A stretch of DNA of 64,000 bases from Vibrio aestivus (GTDB taxonomy: Bacteria; Pseudomonadota; Gammaproteobacteria; Enterobacterales; Vibrionaceae). The notes below the pieces were generated by a model. It had not been told where the DNA came from. It saw only the letters and a list, made by a program, of their open reading frames with translations, and made no database searches. Below, piece after piece: positions 22,701 through 30,743 of this stretch. How positions within the stretch are numbered: position 1 is the first letter of the stretch; each line of letters begins with the position of its first letter. The DNA lies in assembly GCA_003263845.1 (NCBI GenBank), contig JYJN01000077.1:1-64000 (forward strand), given 5' to 3'. A program made the translations under genes and the position numbers.

Positions 22701-23951
22701 TAGATAAAGCCTGGTCCCAAACCTGAAAGTCATCAATGGAGCCGTCAATATGATCAATGATCTCTGAGAGCATTCTCACCGCACCAATAACCACAGCGTT
22801 CCGACTCGTTCCAACATACAAAGAGGGACTTGTGAATTTACTATCACCATTAATGTAGACAGAGTATTTATCACTATTGGCGTCATACAACAGCGCAAGG
22901 TGCGCCCATTCGTCTGATCTTAATCCAGACTCTTTCGAGTCAGAATATGCACTCCCGACTCCGCTAAATATCTTATTCTGTTCTGTAATACCCAAATAAG
23001 CCCGATGGCTCAATCCATCGTGCGCTCCAAGTCGTTGGCTTAGACCAACCACCTGATTAAATCTAACCCAGGTTGCAATGGTGAATGACTGGTTCTCTTC
23101 AAGGAAAATACCGGTTTGGCCATAACCGAGAACATTTGATAAGTCGAGATAGCGAGACTCAACGACGGGTTGAACGCCAGCAGCAATTAACTTATCCGTT
23201 TCTTGTTTGGCATAAGAATACCAAGCATTAACCGCTGATTGATTATTGGTTTCAAAAGCATCAGGCTTGTTTGGGTTACTCCCAAAACTAAGTTCAAAAT
23301 CGTCCGGCAGGCCATCCCATCAGTATCTCTAAGACATGGGTTCAATCCTAAAGTCAGTTCCTGGCTATCTGAAATCCCGTCTCCGTCGGTATCTTCGTCA
23401 GTGCCTATCAAACAAGACACTTCTTGAAAATCAAACAAGCTATCCTGGTCGCTATCAAGGAGATAAAATGATGCCAAATTAGACGTGATGGAGCGTCCGC
23501 TCTTGTCGTACCCTACAACTTGCCAGTACATCTGCTTAGACAACTCAGACTGGATATCAGTGAACGACACTGACAATAGAGGTTCTGTTATTCCTGTTTT
23601 GAATCGAACAAGATCATTCTCATTCGTACTGAGAAAAAAGTCGTAGGTAATGACCTGCGGATCTTCCGATTGCCACTCAAACTGGATTTGACTATCAGCC
23701 AAGTTAGTTTCATCAGTGGGATAGGTCGTTTGAATGGGAAGTAAGGATGTAGAAGAGTCATCGGCAATATTAACGGATAATATATTTCCGGTTGAATCGT
23801 AAAGATAGTTAGCTTTCCCTAAGCCATTTTCAACTTTAATTAACTGATTATTATCGTCGTAAGTGAGTGTTGTCTCCTCTGAGAGTACAACACCGCTTAA
23901 GAGTAGAGCCGATAAAAATGCCATCAAGGTACATACCGTACGACTACACAT
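16800..23951 (-). CDS. Giant secreted protein with seven thrombospondin-3/LamG units (three frameshifts)
   Basis: Repaired length is about 2,380 residues. A signal peptide (1-25) is followed by a short YD-repeat stretch (about 27-60) and an Ig/FN3-like domain. Seven tandem units of about 315 residues (950-960 bp period) come next. Each has Asp-rich calcium-binding TSP type-3 motifs (D-T-D-G-D-G-L), a conserved D-S-D-H-D-G element and a LamG/concanavalin-like domain ending near V-T-G-x-F-D. Breaks near 23313 and 17750 both fall in a GATGG-GATGG context; a third lies near 19803. Each needs one added base. The architecture suggests a long, calcium-stiffened glycan- or surface-binding filament exported through the inner membrane. 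The YD repeat at its start mirrors the Rhs protein encoded next. Partner or target unknown. Confidence 0.85.
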
Positions 23952-24385
23952 AGCAAACCAACCTAGTCTGAAAACTAATTTATTAGAGTAATAGTTTTAT
24001 CAGTAATGATAATGCAACAAGGTTAGTATTGAGTTTTCGATATTTCAACTACCTACTCTGGCGCAGGAAGTCGACAGTGTTTGTTTTTCAAGATAACACG
24101 CTGATTTTATAAATTATTATTCCAGCAATTTTTTTCATTTTTTGGGAGCTTTGAGCAAGTAATTAGTGAGATATATGCAAAGGCCTTTGGTCAAGCTTAA
24201 CTGCCAAGCATTATGATGAACAACAATATCGAAAGGGGTCATTACAGCAATGAAACTGGGATCGACTGTTATCATGAGGCTTTAACTAGGTTGTGGATTA
24301 TTAGGGTACGCATTCTTTGCTCCAGACCGAACTAACTTTGCACAATACAGTGGCAAAAATATCGTCTCAATACAGCTTTCCCTCT

Positions 24386-24454
24386 GGCATTCGAAGTTCG
24401 ATAATACCTTTCGTTACCTTGGTGTTGAACTAGAAAGTGCGATTAAAACATAGA
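24386..24454 (+). pseudogene. C-terminal remnant of a FimB-like tyrosine recombinase
   Basis: Translation gives W-H-S-K-F-D-N-T-F-R-Y-L-G-V-E-L-E-S-A, then I-K-T and stop. This is nearly identical to the active-site end of the recombinase at 12010-12606, with Tyr kept and the Gly before His changed to Trp. Nothing of the first two thirds is recognisable upstream. It is oriented like the intact copy and sits on the other side of the LamG/Rhs operon. Confidence 0.8.
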
Positions 24455-24529
24455 CTACTGGGAAGTATAAAAAATTGTTTTAAGAAGCCCCAGCTAATTG
24501 TATGTTTGTAAACCAGTGAAGCGAGACTA

Positions 24530-24551
24530 ACTCGTTTATGTCCAAAAGTGT
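24530..24551 (+). repeat. 22-bp direct repeat, copy 1
   Basis: ACTCGTTTATGTCCAAAAGTGT matches 27710-27731 at 20 of 22 positions in the same orientation. The 3.2 kb between the copies holds the HD fragment, RAYT-like palindrome, yggL and VOC genes. Confidence 0.5.
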
Positions 24552-24598
24552 GTTATCTCAGTAATGGCAGTAGCCTTGATCGCGCTGATGTCATTACG

Positions 24599-25102
24599 TC
24601 ACTCCAACATCTTTAAGTATTTTCGGCCGTTATCCATAGCGAAGTGCCAATTTCGTGGATGGCGGCTGAATAGCGTATCTTCTACATTCTTTGCTGCTGA
24701 CATCTGGTCGGCATTTCTTACTGCTTTCGCTATGACACACTCAGTTCTTTTAATCATATCTCTTGGTGCCCAGCAGGCCATAAGGGTGTCGTACCAAGCG
24801 CTATTGTAGTCATAGATTTCAGACAAAGGCTCACCAACCAAACTGAATGTTGTCAGCTCGTGCTGAATGGGGCAATACCTAATATCGTTGGTGTAGACCG
24901 CATGGGCCGTTTTTCCAATGTCATGAAACAAACCGGCAATGATGACCAGTTGCATGGCTTCTTCACTGAGCTCGTAGCTCTTTACGGTATCTAACGCAAT
25001 CTTTGTGACTTCAACTGAGTGCTCTAGTAGTCCGTGTGGGTACGCATGATGGTTTTTTACTGCTGGCCGAAATGGTGAGAAATGCCGTAAGTAAAGTATC
25101 AT
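24599..25102 (-). CDS. HD-domain protein, probably truncated at the N terminus
   Basis: 167 residues. The HD metal-binding pattern is complete: H-P/H-G-L-L-E-H near 20-28, H-D-I-G-K near 60 and a distal N-A-D near 133. The spacing and the G-L-L-E-H-S motif resemble the HD region of TraI_2/MobH-type relaxase-helicases or phosphohydrolases. No convincing ribosome site precedes the ATG and the domain begins almost at once, so the first part has probably been lost. It lies in the island's decayed right part. Function cannot be set beyond HD phosphohydrolase superfamily. Confidence 0.6.
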   Translation of the reverse strand: MILYLRHFSPFRPAVKNHHAYPHGLLEHSVEVTKIALDTVKSYELSEEAMQLVIIAGLFHDIGKTAHAVYTNDIRYCPIQHELTTFSLVGEPLSEIYDYNSAWYDTLMACWAPRDMIKRTECVIAKAVRNADQMSAAKNVEDTLFSRHPRNWHFAMDNGRKYLKMLE

Positions 25103-25153
25103 TCTTAACTAGTCTTTCCAGAAAAAGAGACAACTTAGGGTGTGAAAATCAGC

Positions 25154-25251
25154 GGGGTCAGGTCTTGCCTTTTGCTTTTTTGATGAAGTGGTCTGGTTTT
25201 TTAGCTAGGCCATTTTTGTTTTGGTTTGGGCAAGAGTCAAGACCTGACCCC
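25154..25251. repeat. RAYT/REP-like palindromic element
   Basis: GGGGTCAGGTCTTG at 25154-25167 is exactly repeated in inverted orientation as CAAGACCTGACCCC at 25238-25251, enclosing about 70 T-rich bases. From memory this terminal sequence accompanies REP-associated tyrosine transposases in gammaproteobacteria. No transposase is present, so this would be a non-autonomous copy or a scar. Confidence 0.55.
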
Positions 25252-25465
25252 TTTTGTTCCGGCTGGAAGCATAATAATGCCTGAAATAACCCTTAGAGTT
25301 TTGACCCAGTTAATACAGACTTCTTATTCCAACATCGTCTGCAGATGACTTGCCTATACATAAGTCTATGCCAATAGAATTGTATTAAAATGAACTGAGC
25401 AAAACATATCGACAGTGCTGAAACAATCGCGTTTAGTGATAGAGTTGAACTACTATTAACTGACT

Positions 25466-25984
25466 ATGGGACGGAAAAAGAGGAGCTACAATTTGAGGAT
25501 TCTGTACATCGACTTGCATGCGCTCTTGTATTCGTTTCAATATCTGCAGAAAGCTAATTTACTTTCTTCTTATCAGTCGCAAATGCCATTCCATTCCAAA
25601 GAGGCACTTTTGAAAAGTGTTGCCTATGACAGTGAAGGTGCAAAAAGGCTAGAAGAAGCGACTGCTCAGGCTAGTCTATTGTTGTATCCCGTCTGCGGCG
25701 GGTACACAAGGGACTTACTTATTAAGCACAATATTTTTGCTGAGTCTCTGCTCGCGCCACATGTCGACTTATCCCTACGCATGAGGCTAGATGATAGCGA
25801 TGCCGTTAGGCAATTGTTGGAACATGCTAGTGCGGTTAATACAGATGACTGGTACGTTTGCGGTGATATCACATGCGATGAGCGCTTTTGTGAGTTTTTC
25901 CCGGGGCGGGCGCTTACAAGTCAATTTGGAGATGGTGTCAGTGACGAATTGATATCTAAAATTTTGGCGACTAAAGGCCGCTGA
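25466..25984 (+). CDS. Hypothetical protein
   Basis: 172-residue soluble protein that I do not recognise. The N terminus (R-I-L-Y-I-D-L-H-A-L-L-Y) and a later W-Y-V-C-G-D-I stretch near 130 vaguely recall HAD-like folds, but the catalytic D-x-D is not intact (D-L-H), so I do not assign the family. No signal peptide or membrane segment is seen. It stands alone ahead of yggL in the same direction, with 133 bases between. Confidence 0.55.
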   Translation: MGRKKRSYNLRILYIDLHALLYSFQYLQKANLLSSYQSQMPFHSKEALLKSVAYDSEGAKRLEEATAQASLLLYPVCGGYTRDLLIKHNIFAESLLAPHVDLSLRMRLDDSDAVRQLLEHASAVNTDDWYVCGDITCDERFCEFFPGRALTSQFGDGVSDELISKILATKGR

Positions 25985-26117
25985 CTCAAATCTAGCTCGA
26001 GATGAGTTTCAATGACTCTTTCACTACATGCGTGTGCTCGGAATTTTGACTGATGATATCTAATTCATCGATTCGGTTTTATCTGTATCTTATGCGACAA
26101 ATAAATAGGAGACACGT

Positions 26118-26444
26118 ATGGTAAAAAAGAGAAGTAGAAGGCTTAGAAAAAAACTCTATGTCGACGAATTTGCAGTTGAAGGTTTTGAGTTTAGCTGCTC
26201 TGTCTCAACTGCAAAGCAGAGTGATTACGATAAATTACTTGATGATTTTGTCGAGTTTCTTGAGGGCAATGATCTGATTGCTGGCGCAGGAGCTGGCTCC
26301 AGTTCTTTTGACGGCTTTATCATGTCAGATTTCAGGTATCAGTCTGCTACAGACGATGATCGTAAACTCGTTAATAAGTGGCTTTCAGAGCATCCGTTGA
26401 TCTCTAATATCTCCATTGGCGTTCTTGTGGATGCGAACTCGTAA
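26118..26444 (+). CDS. yggL: YggL-family (DUF469) ribosome-associated protein
   Basis: 108 residues covering the full YggL/DUF469 domain: a basic N terminus (K-K-R-S-R-R-L-R-K-K-L), the F-E-F-S-C motif, the G-A-G-A-G-S glycine patch near 57 and a C-terminal region ending in W-L and hydrophobic strands. Escherichia coli YggL is known as a 50S-associated protein. TAGGAGA stands seven bases before the ATG. A chromosomal housekeeping paralogue may exist elsewhere, since this copy lies within the island boundaries. Confidence 0.88.
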   Translation: MVKKRSRRLRKKLYVDEFAVEGFEFSCSVSTAKQSDYDKLLDDFVEFLEGNDLIAGAGAGSSSFDGFIMSDFRYQSATDDDRKLVNKWLSEHPLISNISIGVLVDANS

Positions 26445-26585
26445 CAGACTTATTAGTTTGCGAGTCTTGAAAGTTAAAGGGTAAGGAACGTGAAGACAAA
26501 GTGAATAAAAGCACGTTCCAGCCCAATATGTTTCAGGAGCCCAAGTAAAACCTTTAGGATTTGCTAGTTGGCAACAACCCCCCAA

Positions 26586-26670
26586 TTGTCCAACAGGCTG
26601 TTGGACAAATCTCCAGTATCCAATTGTGCAAGATAGTCTTGCACAATTGCGAAACAAGCTGCTTCGCAAT
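26586..26670. repeat. Cluster of three strong palindromes
   Basis: Stem 1 (26586-26608): TTGTCCAACA-GGC-TGTTGGACAA. Stem 2 (26621-26649): a perfect 13-bp palindrome CAATTGTGCAAGA-TAG-TCTTGCACAATTG. Stem 3 (26646-26670): ATTGCGAA ... TTCGCAAT. Stems 2 and 3 share ATTG, so they are mutually exclusive at the base. CCAA and TTGG bracket the group. Confidence 0.7.
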
Positions 26671-26870
26671 GATAGTTGGGTAGCACTGAAAGAGGTTATG
26701 ATTCATCATAAAGTGTGGACGTAAAGAGCATTTATGAGTGGGCGTCACCTGAAATCGGCCTCTTATAGCGGACGGTAAACCTACAGGGGGTTTATTTGAT
26801 AGGACATGTAATGATGGATTCTGAACCCATTGAGCTAAAGAATCGCTGCTACTATCACCACTAGATTTCT

Positions 26871-26906
26871 AGCCTACGGCACCTTTTTTGGTTTCCGTAG
26901 GCTTTT
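26871..26906 (+). terminator. Rho-independent terminator
   Basis: AGCCTACGG pairs with CCGTAGGCT across a loop of about 13 bases and is followed by TTTCTTTTTC. It could end a transcript coming from the hairpin cluster or yggL. Confidence 0.65.
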
Positions 26907-26990
26907 CTTTTTCAAAACTGTAATGGCTCATTTCCTTATCCAAAGCACTTTCTAACTCAAAAGTGCCCCAAAATCATTTAGACAATAGAA

Positions 26991-27025
26991 CAAAAATGCC
27001 CACTAGAGCTAATCTCTAGTGGGCA
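26991..27025 (-). terminator. Terminator of the VOC gene
   Basis: TGCCCACTAGAG and CTCTAGTGGGCA form a perfect 12-bp stem. Read leftwards the stem is followed by TTTTTG, 29 bases after the VOC stop. Confidence 0.85.
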
Positions 27026-27053
27026 CTAAATGTTTATTTAGAACGTAGGACAA

Positions 27054-27545
27054 TTACTCGTAATCAGAAGCGTAAGTATCTTCGTAAGAGTGAGAGTAAA
27101 ACTCGAATAAGTTACCAAACGGGTCTTCTAGGTAAACCATCTGCGCTTGTTTTAGCTCGTCTTCTGGGTGGTAACGGTGAATATCCATGCGCACTTTACC
27201 GCCAAACTCTTCTACACGCTTAATTGCAGATTCGAACTGCTCTTTTGGTAGTTGCAGACAGAAGTGGAAGATACCTAGGCGAGAAAAATCAACCTCATGA
27301 CGCTCTTCACGGTCAACCATTTCGAACAGTTCCACACCAATACCATCAGTTGTCACTAAGTGAGCGATGTTGAAGCCTTTGAAACCTTCACCAAACACTG
27401 CAATACACATACGACCGATTGCAGATTCACGTTCTTCGATTACTTTAGTGTTGTTCATTACAACGCGAAGACCCAGAGCTTTAGTGTAGAACTCTACAGC
27501 CTTGTCCATATCGCCAACCATGATGCCCACGTGATTCATTTTCAT
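27054..27545 (-). CDS. VOC-family (glyoxalase/dioxygenase-like) metalloprotein
   Basis: 163 residues with two beta-alpha-beta-beta-beta repeats of the vicinal-oxygen-chelate fold. M-N-H-V-G-I-M-V begins the first repeat (His near 5), L-G-I-F-H-F-C-L the second, and D-P-F-G-N-L-F-E-F with its metal-ligand Glu closes it. This is the layout of glyoxalase I-like and extradiol dioxygenase-like enzymes. The substrate cannot be read. I place the start at the ATG at 27545 because GGAG lies eight bases before it. It is the last gene before the right attachment repeat. Confidence 0.85.
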   Translation of the reverse strand: MKMNHVGIMVGDMDKAVEFYTKALGLRVVMNNTKVIEERESAIGRMCIAVFGEGFKGFNIAHLVTTDGIGVELFEMVDREERHEVDFSRLGIFHFCLQLPKEQFESAIKRVEEFGGKVRMDIHRYHPEDELKQAQMVYLEDPFGNLFEFYSHSYEDTYASDYE

Positions 27546-27709
27546 AACTTTCTCCAAAAACTGATTTAATTATTTGTTGGTGTCTCGTTTCGATGTGGAG
27601 AAGTATAGGTATGAAATAATAAAACCTAAAATTATCAATAATTATAAATATGATAACGTGAATTTATAATTATTTGGTATGTAGCATTCTATGAATAATG
27701 GTTTAGCTG

Positions 27710-27731
27710 ACTCGTTTTTGTCCAAAACTGT
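27710..27731 (+). repeat. 22-bp direct repeat, copy 2
   Basis: ACTCGTTTTTGTCCAAAACTGT differs from 24530-24551 at two positions. It lies about 155 bases before the right att site. Confidence 0.5.
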
Positions 27732-27887
27732 TACAGTCGGTACTTTCAAGTACTGTTTTTCTATTGGCAAGGTGCCTGATTGTCGTCTATAGTCAATCGT
27801 GTAAGTCAACGATGAGTTAGCCTTCTAGAGATGGTAACTAAAGTGTTGATATTTAAGGCTTAACGAATGGTGTGAGATATATCCTAG

Positions 27888-27917
27888 GGTTCAAATCCCT
27901 ATCTCTCCGCCACATTC
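27888..27917 (+). repeat. Right attachment repeat (attR)
   Basis: Perfect 30-base copy of 1095-1124 (the tRNA-Ser 3' end plus five bases) with no tRNA body before it. It marks the far end of the island. Confidence 0.9.
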
Positions 27918-27919
27918 TA

Positions 27920-27948
27920 AGCCCCAGCAGAAATGCTGGGGCTTTTTC
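27920..27948 (+). terminator. Ancestral tRNA-Ser terminator, displaced by the island
   Basis: AGCCCCAGCA-GAAA-TGCTGGGGCT followed by TTTTTC, three bases after attR. Before integration it would have stood directly after tRNA-Ser. Confidence 0.85.
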
Positions 27949-28274
27949 GTATCCGCGGCAAAGATTCGAAAATCTAGTGGGTCTAAATTGAGAATCGTTA
28001 ACAAAGTGTGCAAACTCGCCCTTCGGGAGCGTGTCACGGATTCAATCTCGGCGTCAAATGACTTGGAAATAACTCATTATTCCACTATGTCACTTTCCTT
28101 GAACTTGAACCCGTGACCACGTTCTGAATCTTGTATCTTGAAGTCACTTGGGTATATACGTAATTAATAGTTGATTTATCGTTACAAATACACGAAGTTA
28201 TCGGGGTTTGAGGCGTGTAGGGAGAACTGTACGCCTGAGTTAATTATGATGATAGATTGGAGTGAGGTTATAGC

Positions 28275-29180
28275 ATGTCGAAGCGAGATTATTACAGCGT
28301 GCTAGGTGTTTCTAAGGGAGCCTCAGAGAAAGATATTAAGAAAGCCTACAAGAAGTTGGCGATGAAATATCACCCAGATAAAAATCCCGGAGATGCCAAA
28401 GCAGAAGCAAGCTTCAAAGAGATAAAAGAAGCTTATGAAATTCTGACGGATACAGATAAGCGTCGACAATACGACCAGTTTGGCCATGCTGCGTTTGAAG
28501 GTGGAGGCTTTGGAGGTCACGGTGGTCATCGTTCTCAAGGTGGTGCAGGCTTTGAAGACATTTTTGGTGATGTATTTAGACAGCGAGGCGGTGGCTTCGG
28601 TGGAGGCGGTTTTGGTGGTTTTGACGATGTCTTTTCTCAGTCCCGCGGCGGCCGAGCGCGAGCTCAGAAAGGGCAAGATCGGGAATATACGATAACCGTT
28701 GACTTTGTCGATGCGGTGCAAGGCACAGAAAAAGTCGTAGAGTTGCCAATTAATGGTGAGCAGAAGAAGATCAACGTTAAAGTACCGGCTGGTATTAAAG
28801 ATGGTGAGAAAATTCGTTTTTCCGGTAAAGGTGCTCCGGGTAGTCATGGCGGTCCTGCTGGGGATCTGCTGCTATCGGTTGCCATTCGCTCACATGCGTT
28901 CTTAGAGCGAGATGAAAACGACTTAATCTGCAACACCAAAGTTGATATTGCAACTGCCGCGCTAGGTGGTGAAGTTGAGGTGAATGTTCTTGATAGTCGA
29001 TTCAAACTCAAAATTCCTGCAGGTACGCAGTCAGGCCGTAAGTTTAAGATGGCTGGTAAAGGTGTGACGAGCCGTAAAGGTCAGACTGGTGATCTACTAG
29101 TGAAGATACAGGTGGCAACGCCAACCAACCTTACAGATAAGCAACGTGATTTGTTAGAACAGTTGAGAGATACACTTTAA
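28275..29180 (+). CDS. J-domain co-chaperone of the CbpA type (DnaJ without zinc finger)
   Basis: 301 residues. The J domain (about 4-70) contains the HPD triad at 33-35, which stimulates Hsp70 ATPase. A Gly/Phe-rich linker (about 75-135) follows, and two DnaJ C-terminal substrate-binding domains fill the rest. The CxxCxGxG zinc-finger repeats of true DnaJ are absent, hence type II (CbpA-like). It probably works with DnaK in the cytoplasm or nucleoid. GGAGTGAGG lies before the start. It stands alone, with a good terminator at 29197-29223. Confidence 0.92.
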   Translation: MSKRDYYSVLGVSKGASEKDIKKAYKKLAMKYHPDKNPGDAKAEASFKEIKEAYEILTDTDKRRQYDQFGHAAFEGGGFGGHGGHRSQGGAGFEDIFGDVFRQRGGGFGGGGFGGFDDVFSQSRGGRARAQKGQDREYTITVDFVDAVQGTEKVVELPINGEQKKINVKVPAGIKDGEKIRFSGKGAPGSHGGPAGDLLLSVAIRSHAFLERDENDLICNTKVDIATAALGGEVEVNVLDSRFKLKIPAGTQSGRKFKMAGKGVTSRKGQTGDLLVKIQVATPTNLTDKQRDLLEQLRDTL

Positions 29181-29196
29181 CTCTAAATTGACCGCC

Positions 29197-29223
29197 AAGC
29201 CTGCATTGATTGCAGGCTTTTTA
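29197..29223 (+). terminator. Terminator after the J-domain gene
   Basis: AAGCCTGCA-TTGAT-TGCAGGCTT followed by TTTA. Confidence 0.85.
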
Positions 29224-29320
29224 ATATGTGAATCGGTCTTTGGCTTCTAAGCTAGTGTCGGTAAGAGCCGAAGCAAGGTTTTTCAAATAGTCTGCTTCGG
29301 CTTTAAAGGCTTTCGGTATT

Positions 29321-29419
29321 TTAGAAGTTGTAGGCGAGGCGATAGATCAAGATGTCACCATAACCGTCGTTACCAAGTTTGTTGTAGTAATATCGGTACA
29401 TCACGGTCGCACTGGTAAT
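29321..29419 (-). pseudogene. C-terminal scrap of an outer-membrane beta-barrel protein
   Basis: Read leftwards from about 29419, one frame gives alternating polar and aromatic residues (T-V-M-Y-R-Y-Y-Y-N-K-L, then I-L-I-Y-R-L-A-Y-N-F) ending with Phe and a stop at 29321. This is the last two strands of an outer-membrane barrel with the BAM recognition Phe. No start or upstream barrel is found; an inverted repeat (29422-29452, GAGCATTCGG ... CCGAATGCTC) begins where the coding signal ends. The rest of 29224-29616 shows no gene. Confidence 0.55.
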
Positions 29420-29616
29420 AGGAGCATTCGGACAATTGATGGCCGAATGCTCACAGGTTAGCGCCTCATTAGTATGTTCTCAATTCATGGCGATAGCCTA
29501 TTCATTATCGGAATGCTCCCTTTCCCTGACAAATAGTAAATAGATGTGTAAAGAAAATATCCGGTTTTTCATGTAACTGGATTTACTTTCTGAATTCATG
29601 ACAGGTTAGAGGTTAA

Positions 29617-30347
29617 TTAACTTTTCTTACCGATCAAAAGGCCCACATTTTGCTGTTTCAAATGTAATAGTCTCGATTTGAAACCACCCAAAGTACCAAA
29701 GGCGTAAAATGGCACATGTAAGACTGTATTGAACCCGGCTTCAAGTAACATATCGTGCCAAGTACCTCGGCTGTTGAAGCACACTCCTATACCTGCGGTA
29801 TTAGCCCCCATTTTACTAGTGATTGGGCAAGTAACTTCGATGATGTCGATTGATAGATAAGTGAACTCGGCAAATTTTGGACAAGCATGCCTTCATAAAA
29901 GTTTTCAAAGATCACCACAAGGCCACCGTGATTTAATAGTTGAAAGGCCCTAGTAAGCGCGTCGAGTTGAAGCGATTTCGTTGCTGAGTAAGTGTCGCTC
30001 ACAAAATGGTGTAAGACCCAGTTGAACTGAATGATATCGAAGGGAGTATCGAATTGGGTTTCTTGGAAAAGTGCTTCGACTAAGTGCTTTTGAGGATGAT
30101 CCGTATTTTTAATTAGTAGTGAATGTTCCGGTTCGATAAGGGTTACGTTGGCATCAGGGTATTTCATCAAAACTTTATCGGCGTATAGGCCATTCCCACC
30201 GCCTACGTCTAACAGATGAAAAGGCTGTTTAGTCGGAAATAGCATGTCGATCTGCTTGGTCAGACTATCGAACATGGTTTGATTGATGTACTCGATGTCG
30301 AAAGATGTTGTTTGCTCTGAATTTAACTTGCGTACGCTTGCATCCAT
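29617..30347 (-). CDS. Class I SAM-dependent methyltransferase (one frameshift)
   Basis: Rossmann-fold methyltransferase of 243 residues after repair. Motif I is L-L-D-V-G-G-G-N-G near 45-53, with the acidic ribose-binding residue at L-I-E-P near 77 and motif IV-like Q-F-N-W-V-L-H-H near 110. The substrate is unknown. The break lies in a GGGGG run near 29803; adding one G joins W-G to A-N-T-A-G-I-G-V in one frame. AGAGGA lies before the ATG. A 14-base motif 27 bases upstream is shared with the deacetylase-like gene at 38245. Confidence 0.8.
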
Positions 30348-30743
30348 GACTGATCCTCTTTTTAGCGTAATCTAGGTAACGAGCAGTATCTGTGCCATGA
30401 TTAATATCTCTATTATTCAAATAGTTAAGTAAAGGTTAGAGAACAGATATCGAAAGGTTTTCAAATCGAGAATCAAAATGGGTTTGTATGCGAGCCAGAA
30501 TGTTCATCTCTTATGCGTACTTTATGTTATTTACTGTTTATTCCTGATGCACTATATGATGTCGCTCGAAATAGATTGTGGCACGAAGTTCTAACCGACA
30601 TAAATATTGGGAAGTACATAGTAGAACGATCAATATTCTTTAAGATAACTGAGCTAAGAGACATTCTTCTGGCTAGTTTTATTGTGCAAATATTCTAACG
30701 CTCAATTTATGAGCGACTTGTCAGTTAACTTTAAGGATGAATG
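30348..30743. other. Intergenic region between the methyltransferase and LPMO genes
   Basis: About 390 bases holding the two divergent promoter regions. A 61-codon frame at 30513-30698 has no ribosome site and is not convincing. The motif AGGTAACGAGCAGT lies at 30374-30387. Confidence 0.5.

Larger units (their letters stand above)
23952..24598. other. Gene-poor stretch upstream of the giant LamG gene
   Basis: The proximal part should carry the LamG operon promoter. Inside lie only a recombinase remnant (24386-24454) and one copy of a 22-bp repeat (24530-24551). No intact gene is supportable. Confidence 0.5.
26445..26990. other. Gene-free stretch with hairpin cluster
   Basis: About 550 bases without a supportable gene. 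It holds three consecutive strong hairpins (26586-26670) and a terminator-like hairpin (26871-26906), described separately. Confidence 0.6.
27546..28274. other. Gene-free stretch holding the right island boundary
   Basis: About 730 bases without a gene. It contains copy 2 of the 22-bp repeat (27710-27731), the right att repeat (27888-27917), a terminator (27920-27948) and a small hairpin at 28211-28236 (AGGCGT ... ACGCCT) ahead of the J-domain gene. The rest shows nothing that I can interpret. Confidence 0.6.

Noticed and set aside
26586..26670. Integron attC site or CRISPR repeat
   Set aside because: The stems do not follow the attC R''-L''-L'-R' layout with the conserved core, there is no array, and there are no spacers or cas genes in the window.
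26805..26870. Possible tRNA-like fragment before the terminator at 26871
   Set aside because: I could not form an acceptor stem, T arm and anticodon loop together.
30513..30698. A 61-codon frame upstream of the LPMO gene
   Set aside because: No ribosome site, no recognisable features, and it lies in a promoter-bearing interval.
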